Shown: positions 51,103-60,367, counted from the first letter of the stretch. The stretch: 64,000 nucleotides of DNA from Lysinibacillus odysseyi (GCA_014595895.1 JABUKB010000001.1:1302001-1366000), one strand, 5' to 3'. A program made the numbers and translations. Notes: generated by a model not told the origin, from the sequence alone.

Positions 51103-52545
51103 TTAAGAACTAATAAACTCTTTACTAATGTGAGGTTCAGGTGACTGTAAATTGCAATATTGAGGCAGCTCAGAATAAAGGATTTTTCCAAAATGATTCC
51201 GTGGGATTTCCTTGATTCTCATAATTTTAAAGCCCTTTAAGTTTAATTTTTCCTTGATTATTTTTTTAATTTGAACACAATCATCGTTCAATGTGTAAAT
51301 ATACATTTGGTCATCCGTCCCAGCGCAGATGCAATCATGACCATGCTCATTTAAAAGCCCTTCCACTTCATCAAGGCTGATACGGTTTCCGTAAACTTTA
51401 ATCATTCTTTTGATTCGGCCGCATATAAAAAAATACCCGTCCTGATCAAAGTAAGCCATATCACCTGTACGCAAAATACCGTTGTTCTCATCTTTTTTCG
51501 AAAGATCGAATAACGACTCAGCATATCCTAAAGAAACATTTGCTCCTTTGTATATCAATTCGCCGATCACATTAGGCGCTGTGATTCTGTTGCCATTGTC
51601 ATCTTGCAGAATCAGTTCCCCACCGGGAATGGCAATGCCAATACTTCCGACCTTCTCCAAGTTTTTATCACATGGCAAATAGCTCATCCGCGCCGTTGCT
51701 TCCGTTTGCCCGTACATGGTAAAAAACTGAATTCCTTTTTGGTTGCATACTTTAGCAAATTTGCTTGATAGAATTGGGCTTAATTTCCCGCCTGCTTGAG
51801 TTAGTTTTTTTAAACTCGGAACATGAAACTCTTCAAAATTCAGCCTATCCAGCATCTCATATACGAAAGGAACTCCTCCAAAAGTTGTTGCTTGTTGCTC
51901 TCTGCATAATTCCCAGAATTCTTTCTTCATGATAGATGCATCGGTTACAATTATCGTCGCCCCGCATATCAAATGACTATTGATAATAGAAAGGCCATAG
52001 GAATAATTCATTGGAAGTGTCATGATAGGTTTATCGTCTGCATGGATATCAAGGTAATTTGCTATCGATTCAGCATTTTTGAAAATATTTTCATAACTTA
52101 AGCGAACAAATTTGGGACTCCCGGTACTCCCGGAGGTTGTTAAAAGGAGCGCCAGATGTTCATGAAGATTATGTTGGAAAAATGTCGAACATTTAAATAA
52201 TGCATAATCTCCAAACACAAATGAACAATCCATTGTTTTTAATAGTTCCTGATGTTCACTGCTCGCCCAAATATACGCAGGTTTATAAAGGTCAATCAGT
52301 CTGCGCAACCGATCAATATGTATAGATGCATCCAAAAGTACAGGGACAACTCTCCCTCTGATAAAGCCCACGTAGCCGAATAAAGACTCTTTGTTATTAG
52401 AACATAAACAAAAAACGAGTGTTCTTTCCCCTACTTCACCGCAGATAGCGTCAGCAATTTCTAACATTTCAAAATAAGAATAATTTCGTTCAGCATATAC
52501 AGCGGTGCGGTTCCCAAACTCCTCAATTTTTTTGAAACGATTCAT
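51103..52545 (-). CDS. AMP-forming acyl (or aminoacyl) ligase of the ACP-MBOAT unit
   Basis: A 480-residue adenylating enzyme. It shows the P-loop TTSGSTGSPKFV (about residue 138), YGQTEA (about 275), RTGDMAYFD (about 375), GRIKRMIKVYGNRISLDEVE (about 393) and the catalytic Lys in RNHFGKIL (about 455). It would adenylate a carboxylic acid and load it on the adjacent carrier protein. It differs in the pocket region from DltA as I know it, so D-alanine should not be assumed. Its ATG shares one base with the carrier stop (TAATG). Confidence 0.88.
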   Translation of the reverse strand: MNRFKKIEEFGNRTAVYAERNYSYFEMLEIADAICGEVGERTLVFCLCSNNKESLFGYVGFIRGRVVPVLLDASIHIDRLRRLIDLYKPAYIWASSEHQELLKTMDCSFVFGDYALFKCSTFFQHNLHEHLALLLTTSGSTGSPKFVRLSYENIFKNAESIANYLDIHADDKPIMTLPMNYSYGLSIINSHLICGATIIVTDASIMKKEFWELCREQQATTFGGVPFVYEMLDRLNFEEFHVPSLKKLTQAGGKLSPILSSKFAKVCNQKGIQFFTMYGQTEATARMSYLPCDKNLEKVGSIGIAIPGGELILQDDNGNRITAPNVIGELIYKGANVSLGYAESLFDLSKKDENNGILRTGDMAYFDQDGYFFICGRIKRMIKVYGNRISLDEVEGLLNEHGHDCICAGTDDQMYIYTLNDDCVQIKKIIKEKLNLKGFKIMRIKEIPRNHFGKILYSELPQYCNLQSPEPHISKEFISS

Positions 52546-52787
52546 TAATCAAAATTCACTCCCAACCGTTTCAATATCTCTATTCCTGACGTGTAAGAGT
52601 CGAACTCTGTAATCCATTCTGAATCGATTGAGACATCAAAAACATCTTCCATCTCGGAAATCAGAGTCATATGTCCAATTGAATCCCATTCTCTTGTTAC
52701 TCCAAGCGCTAAATCTTCGTGTACATCATCTTCTTCCAAGTCCAGCACATTCATAAAGGCATTTCTATATTTTTCGATATTTTTCAT
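52545..52787 (-). CDS. Acyl/peptidyl carrier protein
   Basis: An 80-residue acidic four-helix carrier. The phosphopantetheine site is the Ser in EWDSIGHMTLI (about residue 35). The ATG at 52787 follows AAAGGGTG by 6 bases. Its stop shares a base with the start of the ligase gene, the tightest coupling in this unit. It corresponds to DltC in the dlt system and would pass the activated acyl group to the membrane acyltransferase. Confidence 0.9.
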   Translation of the reverse strand: MKNIEKYRNAFMNVLDLEEDDVHEDLALGVTREWDSIGHMTLISEMEDVFDVSIDSEWITEFDSYTSGIEILKRLGVNFD

Positions 52788-52943
52788 CAATTACACCCTT
52801 TCAATTAGCTCGAAAAAATTATTTAGAATATCATCTGAAGAAATAATGGACGAAATGTGTAACTATTCTCGATTACTCAATTCAATTCTTCTGTTATTTT
52901 TCATCGTAACAGCACTTATTAGCACATTCTCATCACTCTTTAT

Positions 52944-52958
52944 TGATAACGATAATCA
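52944..52958 (-). promoter_or_regulatory. Fur box over the start point of the acylation operon
   Basis: TGATAACGATAATCA (plus strand) matches the 7-1-7 Fur consensus TGATAATnATTATCA at 12 of 14 positions. It lies immediately after the -10 of the promoter at 52971-53000, where Fur-Fe2+ would block transcription. Confidence 0.75.
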
Positions 52959-52970
52959 TTTTCAAATTTG

Positions 52971-53000
52971 ATTCTAGCATACCGCTTTTTAAAAGGTCAA
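52971..53000 (-). promoter_or_regulatory. Sigma-A promoter of the ACP-ligase-MBOAT-SGNH operon
   Basis: On the minus strand TTGACC (52995-53000) and TAGAAT (52971-52976) are separated by 18 bases. The leader to the carrier gene would be about 175 bases, A/T-rich, without an evident hairpin. Confidence 0.65.
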
Positions 53001-53094
53001 TGAATCTTTTGTGATATTCGAAAAGTTTTTCATTTTGTAAATATGTCCTATTGAATAAACCTGCTTCGCTAGTTTGAGCAGATTTCTTCACAAT

Positions 53095-53131
53095 AAAAGA
53101 GGTGTCTCATCTATAGTTGAGACACCTCCAT
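53095..53131 (-). terminator. Intrinsic terminator after the methyltransferase gene
   Basis: GGAGGTGTCTC and GAGACACCTC pair with TTTTATTG as tail on the minus strand. Confidence 0.88.
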
Positions 53132-53184
53132 GAACGCACCCTATATTCATATAAAAGACAGTATAAGTTAGCACTTTTACATAA

Positions 53185-53874
53185 TTATTTTACTTTTTTC
53201 ATCATAAATGCCTCGACTGAAAAAGCTTTATAATACATTATCGCCTCTCCAAAACCTGCTTCTATGAATAAAGAGAGTATTTCCTCTGTAGGAAGCGGGA
53301 AGCAAGTGTCACCAAAAGACTGTCGAAATGCTAGCCATTGCTTTTCTGTAATTCCGTTTCGCTGCATCGTGTTCCCCCAAGCATCCAATATCTGCTCAAG
53401 TTGCGGGGAACCTAACTGGCCGTTAATGCTAGAGAAGAAAATAGTTCCTCCTGCTGGCATGCGCCCGGCGATTGCTTGAATCAGGGACTTTTTATCTTTC
53501 TCCTTCAAAAAATGCAATACTAAATGACATGTAGCTAAAGAAAAAGCGATATCATCTGGCAGCTCCTCTACCGTAATCGGTTGGTAATCAACATCAAGCT
53601 TTACCCCCTCTTGCTCCACTGTCAGCGAAGCTAAGGTTAGCATTTGCTCGGATGGATCCACTGCAGTAAATTGCCTGCCGGGAAATGCCTGCCCTAACGA
53701 CACAAGTTCTTGCCCTCCGCCAGCACCTACTATCAGTGCATGCTGCCACTGTTGTTCAGTCAAAAGATCAACCATCCCTTGAAAAATAAAATCATACCCA
53801 ATAATCCGTCTTCGAATTGTATCATGATAAGCCATCGCTTTCGGATGTTCCCACTGAAATGGATTTTGTGTCAT
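53185..53874 (-). CDS. Class I SAM-dependent methyltransferase
   Basis: A 229-residue methyltransferase. Motif I is HALIVGAGGGQELVSLG (about residue 45), the acidic end of strand 2 is FTAVDPSEQML and a post-motif region ATCHLVLHFL follows. It resembles UbiE/MenG-like small-molecule methylases. Start ATG 53874 with GGGGG at good distance; an ATG 9 bases earlier lies too close. Target unknown. Single gene. Confidence 0.82.
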   Translation of the reverse strand: MTQNPFQWEHPKAMAYHDTIRRRIIGYDFIFQGMVDLLTEQQWQHALIVGAGGGQELVSLGQAFPGRQFTAVDPSEQMLTLASLTVEQEGVKLDVDYQPITVEELPDDIAFSLATCHLVLHFLKEKDKKSLIQAIAGRMPAGGTIFFSSINGQLGSPQLEQILDAWGNTMQRNGITEKQWLAFRQSFGDTCFPLPTEEILSLFIEAGFGEAIMYYKAFSVEAFMMKKVK

Positions 53875-53965
53875 TTTCTGCATTCCCCCTTGTGAAAAAT
53901 TCCTAACTTTAGTATATCATACCGTTTTTCTTTCGCTATTTTTGTATGGAAGGCAATAAATAATC

Positions 53966-54355
53966 CTAGAATAAAGCAATAAATAAACACAGCAAAAAAA
54001 TAAGACCCGATAATGGTGTCATCATAAACCTCTCTTTTTTACTCCGAGATATCAAGTTTGTTATGGTATTAAAGCCGAGGAAAATGGTAATCACCCATAC
54101 AACTGTATTTGTCGATAAAAGCTCTAAACCGTTTACGACATTCGTGTGTTGCAGAACAACAAAGCCCATAAATAAGAGTATCAAAGCATTCATAACACTC
54201 ACAACACGTAGCTTTTTTGGCAAAACTTTATGATATCCTCCCATTGCAAATTCACCAAAAGGATAGCCGAGAGCAAGCAATACTTGAAACACTGCTACGG
54301 AAAAAAGCAAAATTGCCGCAATGATTGATGCTATGTAAATAAAATCCATCCCCAT
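53966..54355 (-). CDS. Four-helix membrane protein of unknown function
   Basis: A 129-residue protein with four hydrophobic helices. The first loop contains LGYPFGEFAMGGYHKVLPKKLR, a motif I have seen in a family of Bacillales membrane proteins without known function. The start MGMDF follows GGGGG. It ends without a clear terminator. Confidence 0.62.
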   Translation of the reverse strand: MGMDFIYIASIIAAILLFSVAVFQVLLALGYPFGEFAMGGYHKVLPKKLRVVSVMNALILLFMGFVVLQHTNVVNGLELLSTNTVVWVITIFLGFNTITNLISRSKKERFMMTPLSGLIFLLCLFIALF

Positions 54356-54548
54356 TACCCCCTAGACTTTATTGCTTTTTGAAATAACATGCTGTGTTAA
54401 CAGAAGTTACAAAATTTAACATATCAATTATATTATATAACTAAATATTCAATAACACACCCTATTAATATATAGCTCAGGTCAATTTTGAGTTTAAACC
54501 GAACTTGTGAAACATCAAATCAATGCATTAGAAAGCGTTATTTTTTCA

Positions 54549-54592
54549 TAAAAAATAGACTGTTAATTAGTATGCTAATCAACAGTCTGTTT
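54549..54592 (-). terminator. Intrinsic terminator after the helicase gene
   Basis: AGACTGTTGATTAG and CTAATTAACAGTCT pair with ATTTTTTATG as tail on the minus strand. Confidence 0.85.
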
Positions 54593-54599
54593 ATGTTTA

Positions 54600-56501
54600 T
54601 TATTGCGGCGATACCGGCAAAATGCTCATAAATGAATCCTTCACCTGTGCTTCTTGTTCATTCACCAGAATATGAATATCACCGTGGTCATTCGATGTAC
54701 GGATTAAACGGCCCATTCCTTGCTGTAGACGTAATTGCATAAATGGCAATTCCACCTCATCATATGGGTCTTCCGCAAAGGCACGTTTAGCATCGAATAA
54801 TGGATCTTGCGGCGGGAACGGTAAATCATAAATAATCACACGTGTTAATGCCTCTTCCGGTAAGTCTAAGCCTTCCCATAAGTGGTAAGAACAGAGTGTT
54901 TTCATCGTTCCCTGCTGGAAGTCACGCACAATCGCGGATAGCTCGCGGTCTCCTTCGAAAGCTACATGCATGCGTTCCATGATGGATAAACTCGATTTAA
55001 AAGATAACATCGCTTGTTTTGATTTAAATAAAATCAATGTTTGTTCCCCATCACTTAGTAACGTTCGGACTTTGCTTATTTTCTCTTTTTGCGGTACTTC
55101 GTGCACAAAAATTTTCATCACTTCATCGTAGTCAAATGGTGAATTCACACTAAAGGATTGATATTTTTTAATGCCTAAGCTATAAGCAATATATGAAAAA
55201 TCTTTATTGACCGATAATGTCGCGGATGAGAACACGATTGGCATTTTTTTTGAGAATAATTTTTCTTCTAACACTTCCGTAATAAGGCGTGGCATGATGA
55301 CTAATGTTTCTTCCCCATCCGTATCCTCCAGCCAGTCGACCGCATCACCTTGCGCAATAAAAATGCGCATGGCTGCCACATATTGCTCTAGAAATTCCTC
55401 TGCCATATTTAAATCATATTCTGGAATCATATACATTTCTGATTCAAACACAAATTCTTCTAGTAATTGATCGACTGTTTCTACTACCTTTGCGCCGATT
55501 CCGATTAATCTCGCAGACTTATTAATACGTTTGCGATCCTCTACCGTATCCGCTAAACAGTCCCGTAGTTCATCGAAAAATAACTCATGCTGATCTTGCA
55601 ATGCTTCCATGGTATACAATGTTTTCGCACGTACACCATCAACCATTAAACGTTCCAGCATGCTGACAATTGTTTTTGACTGTACTTTCACTGTCATTGC
55701 CTTTTGCGCAGCATACTCCAGTAAATGCCCTTCATCGAGCACTATCATGGAAACCTCAGGCAGCAATGGCAATTGTCCTTCTCGTTCACGGGACTCTTTT
55801 GTTGCCAAATGCTCCATTAAAAAGTCTTGCGAACAAATAATTAAATCTGTAGATTGGCGATAATGCATACGGTGCAATGTTTGACCGCAGCGATTGCGCA
55901 CATCGCAAACTGCGCACTGCATCACTGCATTGTAATTTACCTTTTGCCAATCTTCATCGCTCACTGTTGGAAAATCAGAGCGTTCGCCGTATGGTACAGC
56001 CTTCAGCATCGGTCCTGCTATATACACTTCTTCTGGAATCGTGAAAGCAATATCGTCGACCCAGTCATCCGTTTCTACTTTTTCTGCTTCCTCAAAGCGT
56101 TTTAAGCATAAATATTGATCACGTGATTTAGCCAAACGAACATCAATTTTCAAGTCAAGGGCGTCACGCAATTTGTGGATATCGCCTCCCTCTTTTACCA
56201 ACTGGTCAATTAATGTTTCATCTGCGCAAGCAATAAGTGCTGGGCGTCCTGTATAACGTGCATAGGAAACAGCGGGCAGCAGATAGGCAATCGTCTTACC
56301 TGTCCCCACGCCTGCTTCAGCAAATAAAATATTTTTTTCTTTCAGCGCTTGTTCAATTTGGTATGCCATAAAAATTTGCTCATCACGGCATTCCAATCCT
56401 TTTTCAGGCAATGTGTCATATAGTGTATCGCCAAGCCAGTTACCAAGCGAATCATAAAATGAGCTGTCTTTTGACAGTTCGAATGGTAAAGATTGTCTCA
56501 T
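54600..56501 (-). CDS. ypvA: DinG/XPD-type ATP-dependent DNA helicase (YpvA)
   Basis: A 633-residue superfamily 2 helicase. Walker A is AEAGVGTGKT (about residue 65), the Walker B box is VLDEGHLLE (DEGH) and motif VI is QGMGRLIRTSNDHGD. Four cysteines, in YLCLKRF (about 130) and CAVCDVRNRC (about 195-204), match an XPD-type iron-sulfur cluster. It would unwind DNA 5' to 3' in repair. B. subtilis ypvA lies next to ypsC and rnpB, as here. Confidence 0.88.
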   Translation of the reverse strand: MRQSLPFELSKDSSFYDSLGNWLGDTLYDTLPEKGLECRDEQIFMAYQIEQALKEKNILFAEAGVGTGKTIAYLLPAVSYARYTGRPALIACADETLIDQLVKEGGDIHKLRDALDLKIDVRLAKSRDQYLCLKRFEEAEKVETDDWVDDIAFTIPEEVYIAGPMLKAVPYGERSDFPTVSDEDWQKVNYNAVMQCAVCDVRNRCGQTLHRMHYRQSTDLIICSQDFLMEHLATKESREREGQLPLLPEVSMIVLDEGHLLEYAAQKAMTVKVQSKTIVSMLERLMVDGVRAKTLYTMEALQDQHELFFDELRDCLADTVEDRKRINKSARLIGIGAKVVETVDQLLEEFVFESEMYMIPEYDLNMAEEFLEQYVAAMRIFIAQGDAVDWLEDTDGEETLVIMPRLITEVLEEKLFSKKMPIVFSSATLSVNKDFSYIAYSLGIKKYQSFSVNSPFDYDEVMKIFVHEVPQKEKISKVRTLLSDGEQTLILFKSKQAMLSFKSSLSIMERMHVAFEGDRELSAIVRDFQQGTMKTLCSYHLWEGLDLPEEALTRVIIYDLPFPPQDPLFDAKRAFAEDPYDEVELPFMQLRLQQGMGRLIRTSNDHGDIHILVNEQEAQVKDSFMSILPVSPQ

Positions 56502-56854
56502 TATAAAACTCCCTTATTATACAATCGATTCAAACAATACGAAACGGAAGGGAACTCCCTTCCGTTTTTGCAGTTCTTTTATTATACTATGAGTTTAGGA
56601 CAAGGAATAGCATTTTGCCTTTGCTTTCCGGAAATGAACGGAGGTTTTAAATTAGATATGTGACGAGTTTGTGAATGAAATGCAGAAACTTGATTGTGAA
56701 TTTAGCATCTAATTCGCCAGCAGGCTGTAACAACACAAAGGTATCAAAATATCCTTTTTTCACTTTTACGCCCTCATCCGAAAAGCGCTTCAAAAATCGA
56801 AAAGAACTACCCAACCCCGTCAGTAAACGAAAGTTAAGTAGTCAATATCAACAA
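56502..56854. other. Intergenic region ypvA / rlmL with one hairpin
   Basis: About 350 bases without a gene. It holds a palindrome AACGGAAGGGA/TCCCTTCCGTT at 56543-56566 with TTTTT on the plus strand and a weaker tail on the minus strand, perhaps a terminator of rlmL. I see no conserved motif elsewhere in it. Confidence 0.45.
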
Positions 56855-57997
56855 TTAGTTCTCTTCACGCTTTGATTTTTGGCCCCAGTATTGGTAGAGA
56901 TCTGTACGGATAAAGCCATTAAAAAGCTTACGTTTTTTCGTTGCTTTTTTACCGTAATGCACCTCAAAATCCTCCATAGAAGACAGCATGTACACCGACC
57001 AAGTTGGGTAATTACTCATAACTTCACCAAACGTACGCAGCATTTTTTCGATTTCTTCCTTTTCGCCGATACGCTCACCGTATGGAGGGTTCGTCACAAT
57101 GACACCATCTGTTAAACGCGTCGTAAAATCTGTCGCTTGCATTTGCTTGAAAGTAATAATATCCCCAAAGCCCGCTTCCATCGCATTTTCCTGGGCAATA
57201 CTGACCATGCGGTGATCAATATCAGAGCCAATGATCGTCAGTTCTTGGTCATAATTTGCTAAAGAATCTGCCTCATCACGTGCAGCATCCCAAATTGATT
57301 GCTTCATCCATGGCCACTCTTCTGAGATAAAGTCACGATTATAACCTGGTGCAATATTTTGACCGATCATCGCTGCTTCAAGAGCAATCGTACCTGAACC
57401 ACAAAACGGATCAACGAATGGTCGAGCAGGTGACCATTTTGAAATTTTTACAAGGGCAGCAGCCAGCGTTTCTTTTAATGGCGCCTCTCCTTGCACTTGG
57501 CGATAGCCGCGCTTATGCAAGCCGGCGCCTGATGTATCAATGGTCAATGTCGCTATATCCTTTAAAATTGAAATTTCAATTTTAAACGTTGCACCTGATT
57601 CATCTAGAAATGCATTTCGTTTATAAGCATATTTCAATCGTTCTACAATCGCCTTCTTTGTCATCGCTTGACAAGTCGGTACACTGAATAAAGCTGATTT
57701 GACAGACTTTCCAGAGACAGGGAATGCTGCATCGACTGGTAAGTATTTTTCCCATTCAATCGCTTTTACGCCTTCAAATAATTGTTCGAATGTGCGAGCA
57801 GGAAACTGCGCTACCACGATTTTGACACGGTCTGCTACACGCAGCCATAAATTCGTACGCGCAATTGCCATTTCATCGCCTTCAAAATATACTTTGCCGT
57901 TGTCGACGCGTGTTTCATAGCCGAGTGCTTGTACTTCCTCTGCAACAATTCCTTCTAGGCCCATCGCTGCCGTTGCTACTAATTGAAATTTTTTCAT
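56855..57997 (-). CDS. rlmL: 23S rRNA (guanine-N2)-methyltransferase, RlmL/YpsC family
   Basis: A 380-residue protein. The N-terminal THUMP domain (about 45-155) precedes a Rossmann methyltransferase domain with DPFCGSGTIALEAA (about residue 195) and the catalytic VTNPPYGERIG (about 305, NPPY). This is the YpsC/RlmL type that methylates guanosine N2 in 23S rRNA. The ATG follows AAGGA. Its place next to rnpB matches B. subtilis ypsC. Confidence 0.92.
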   Translation of the reverse strand: MKKFQLVATAAMGLEGIVAEEVQALGYETRVDNGKVYFEGDEMAIARTNLWLRVADRVKIVVAQFPARTFEQLFEGVKAIEWEKYLPVDAAFPVSGKSVKSALFSVPTCQAMTKKAIVERLKYAYKRNAFLDESGATFKIEISILKDIATLTIDTSGAGLHKRGYRQVQGEAPLKETLAAALVKISKWSPARPFVDPFCGSGTIALEAAMIGQNIAPGYNRDFISEEWPWMKQSIWDAARDEADSLANYDQELTIIGSDIDHRMVSIAQENAMEAGFGDIITFKQMQATDFTTRLTDGVIVTNPPYGERIGEKEEIEKMLRTFGEVMSNYPTWSVYMLSSMEDFEVHYGKKATKKRKLFNGFIRTDLYQYWGQKSKREEN

Positions 57998-58001
57998 TAA
58001 T

Positions 58002-59750
58002 TTAAATCCTTCCTTGATACTCGACTTCCCATAAATGCAGGAAATCGATTAACTCATCCATCGGTAATGGTTTACTGTAATAATAACCTTGTACAATATC
58101 ACAGCCCATATTTTTCAATACTTTTACTTGCTGCTCTGTTTCTACACCTTCTGCTACTACTTTCATTTTTAAACGATGTGACATTTGAATAATTGCATCT
58201 ACTACTGCTTGTTTATCATCCAATGACACAATCTGCTGAATAAAGCTGCGATCAATTTTTAAAATGTCCAATGGGAAACGCACTAAATAACTAAGCGAAG
58301 AATAGCCTGTACCAAAATCGTCAATCGATAATTTAAAGCCTAGTTGCTTTAATCGCACTAACTTACTCGTTGTTTCACGAGCACTATTCATAACGGTGCG
58401 TTCTGTCATTTCAATTTCAAAATTTTGAGCAGATGTATTTGTGTGCTGTAAAATTTCTTGGATTTTATCTATAAATGTATTTTGCTGGAAATGAATACTT
58501 GAGATATTGACAGCTACCGGCACATCCGGGAATCCCTGCACTGCTAACTCTCTATACCCTAAACAAGCCATTTCAAAAATAAGTTCACTCATTGGGATAA
58601 TGAGACCTGTTTCCTCTGCATACGGAATAAACTCTCCCGGGGAAACATGACCTAATTTATCGCTATGCCAGCGCACCAAAGCCTCAACGCCAATTACCTT
58701 TGAGGTTTTGATATCGATTTTTGGCTGATAATGCAAGGTAAAATCTTTATTTTCAATGGCTTTTCTAAGCTCTGCATCTAGTACTAACATGCGCTTTGAA
58801 TCAATATTTAATTCATCAAAATAAAAGGCATAACTATTGCGTCCGTTCGCCTTCGCATAGTTCATTGCTTTATCCGCTTTAATAATCAAATCATCCGTCT
58901 GAGCCCCATCCTCCGGAAAAATACTGACTCCTACACTTGTCGATACAAACACCTCATGTTCATTGACGGACATAGGTTGTTCAATACACCGGATCAGCTG
59001 TTCTGCAAAGGCAGCTGCCTCCCGAGGATGATTAATATTTGTCAGTGTAATGATAAACTCATCGCCGCCATAGCGTGCTAATATATCCTTATTACGCAGT
59101 AGCTTCTTAATACGACGCGCTACTTCTACTAACAGTAAATCGCCCGTTGCATGACCAAGCGTATCATTGACTTGTTTGAAACGGTCTAAGTCTAAGAAAA
59201 ACACAGCATGGCTGACCTCAGTCGTCATGCTGGCACTAGCCTCTAACAGCGCATTCATTCGATCTAAATAAGTAAAGCGATTGTTGACATCAGTTAAAGA
59301 GTCCATCATTGTTCGTTTCTCTAATTCACTCTCGACAACTTTCTGCTCTGATAAATCAGTAAAAATACCACAAAAATTTGTAATATTCCCCTCATCATCT
59401 CGAATAGCCATAATTGTTAACCATTCTGGATAAATATCCCCTGTTTTGCGTCGATTCCAAATCTCCCCTTGCCAAATGCCTTTTTCGTAAATGGTTTTCC
59501 ACATGTTAATATAAAAGGACACTTCATGCAGGCCTGATTGCAAAACAGAAGGGTTTTTTCCTAACACTTCGTTTGCTTTATAACCCGTGACAAACTCAAA
59601 GGCAGGGTTCACATTGATAATCATTTTGTCCTTATTGGTCACCATGATGCCTTCGCTAACATTTTCGAAAATTTTTGCGATTAAATGCGTTGGATATTGA
59701 GCAATCGACTGGTATTTTCCGTCATTTATCATCTCACTTGATTTACCCAT
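58002..59750 (-). CDS. PAS-GGDEF-EAL cyclic di-GMP enzyme
   Basis: A 582-residue cytosolic protein: PAS (about 15-135), GGDEF (about 145-305) with intact YGGDEF at about 228 and an RNKD inhibitory site before it, and EAL (about 320-570) with EALVRWH, DDFGTGYSSL and the expected acidic residues. Both synthesis and breakdown of c-di-GMP look possible. ATG 59750 follows AAGGGTG. It starts next to the rlmL gene and is read in the same direction. It occupies the place where B. subtilis has ypsC directly beside rnpB. Confidence 0.92.
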   Translation of the reverse strand: MGKSSEMINDGKYQSIAQYPTHLIAKIFENVSEGIMVTNKDKMIINVNPAFEFVTGYKANEVLGKNPSVLQSGLHEVSFYINMWKTIYEKGIWQGEIWNRRKTGDIYPEWLTIMAIRDDEGNITNFCGIFTDLSEQKVVESELEKRTMMDSLTDVNNRFTYLDRMNALLEASASMTTEVSHAVFFLDLDRFKQVNDTLGHATGDLLLVEVARRIKKLLRNKDILARYGGDEFIITLTNINHPREAAAFAEQLIRCIEQPMSVNEHEVFVSTSVGVSIFPEDGAQTDDLIIKADKAMNYAKANGRNSYAFYFDELNIDSKRMLVLDAELRKAIENKDFTLHYQPKIDIKTSKVIGVEALVRWHSDKLGHVSPGEFIPYAEETGLIIPMSELIFEMACLGYRELAVQGFPDVPVAVNISSIHFQQNTFIDKIQEILQHTNTSAQNFEIEMTERTVMNSARETTSKLVRLKQLGFKLSIDDFGTGYSSLSYLVRFPLDILKIDRSFIQQIVSLDDKQAVVDAIIQMSHRLKMKVVAEGVETEQQVKVLKNMGCDIVQGYYYSKPLPMDELIDFLHLWEVEYQGRI

Positions 59751-59860
59751 TATTCTCACCCTTATGTGTGAAACCTTTCTATGATTGTCTCACTGTGTAA
59801 TCTTTATTGTTATGTAAAATCCGCCAACAGCTTCCTTATATGACCAAAAACTATTTACTT

Positions 59861-59900
59861 AGAAAGAAAGGCTCTCCAATGCTAACTGGAGAGCCTTTTT
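59861..59900 (-). terminator. Intrinsic terminator of rnpB
   Basis: AAAGGCTCTCCA pairs with TGGAGAGCCTTT across TTAGCAT; the minus tail is CTTTC. Confidence 0.85.
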
Positions 59901-59924
59901 GTTGTATATAAAAAAAGCATCAAA

Positions 59925-60315
59925 AAATTCAGTAAGCCATGTTTTGTTCCTGAGTACTCAAGCGGGTCGCCCCTCGTACGAATCAGGCAGTAATCATCTA
60001 TCTACGCAAAAAATTTACGTCCCTCCGCCGGTTCATTTCCCTTTGGAGAGTGCCCCTACCATAATTTGGGTTTCTCACTCGTGGGGTTTACCTCGTTCCA
60101 CCTCATAGCTTTCACTATAAGCTCCGTCACTGTGGCACTTTCAGGAAGTTTCGTCCATATCCGAAGACTTAGGAGTTCCTTCCGCCGTCAAAGTTTCCTT
60201 TGCCTACCCTTATTTTTTCAGGTAGCACGAACACTACGATCATCTCAGAGTCGTGTGAGCATGGACTTTCCTCTACATAGTCAAGCTATGCAGCGATTAC
60301 TCGAATTTTTCATGA
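59925..60315 (-). ncRNA. rnpB: RNase P RNA, Bacillus (B) type
   Basis: The minus strand carries the ribozyme. Recognised landmarks are GAGTAATCGCTGC, TAGAGGAAAGTCCATGCTC near the 5' end, GAAAGTGCCACAGTGACG, GGTGGAACGAGGTAAACCCC, GATAGATGATTACTGCC, and GGAACAAAACATGGCTTA at the 3' end. The two ends pair (GAAAAATTCGAG with CTGAATTTTTT). It processes the 5' ends of tRNAs. Its position beside gpsB is conserved in Bacillales. The ends are accurate to about 10 bases. Confidence 0.95.
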
Positions 60316-60318
60316 TGT

Positions 60319-60354
60319 AACAATAATTATAATACAAAAAAGTCTATATGACAA
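60319..60354 (-). promoter_or_regulatory. Strong sigma-A promoter of rnpB
   Basis: TTGTCA (60349-60354 on the minus strand) and TATAAT (60326-60331) are 17 bases apart, just upstream of the RNase P RNA 5' end. Confidence 0.85.
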
Positions 60355-60367
60355 TATCACAAAAACA

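Noticed and set aside
54600-56501. Possible DinG exonuclease fusion
   Set aside because: There is no N-terminal DnaQ-like domain as in long DinG proteins of Firmicutes; the protein begins directly with the helicase domain, which fits YpvA.
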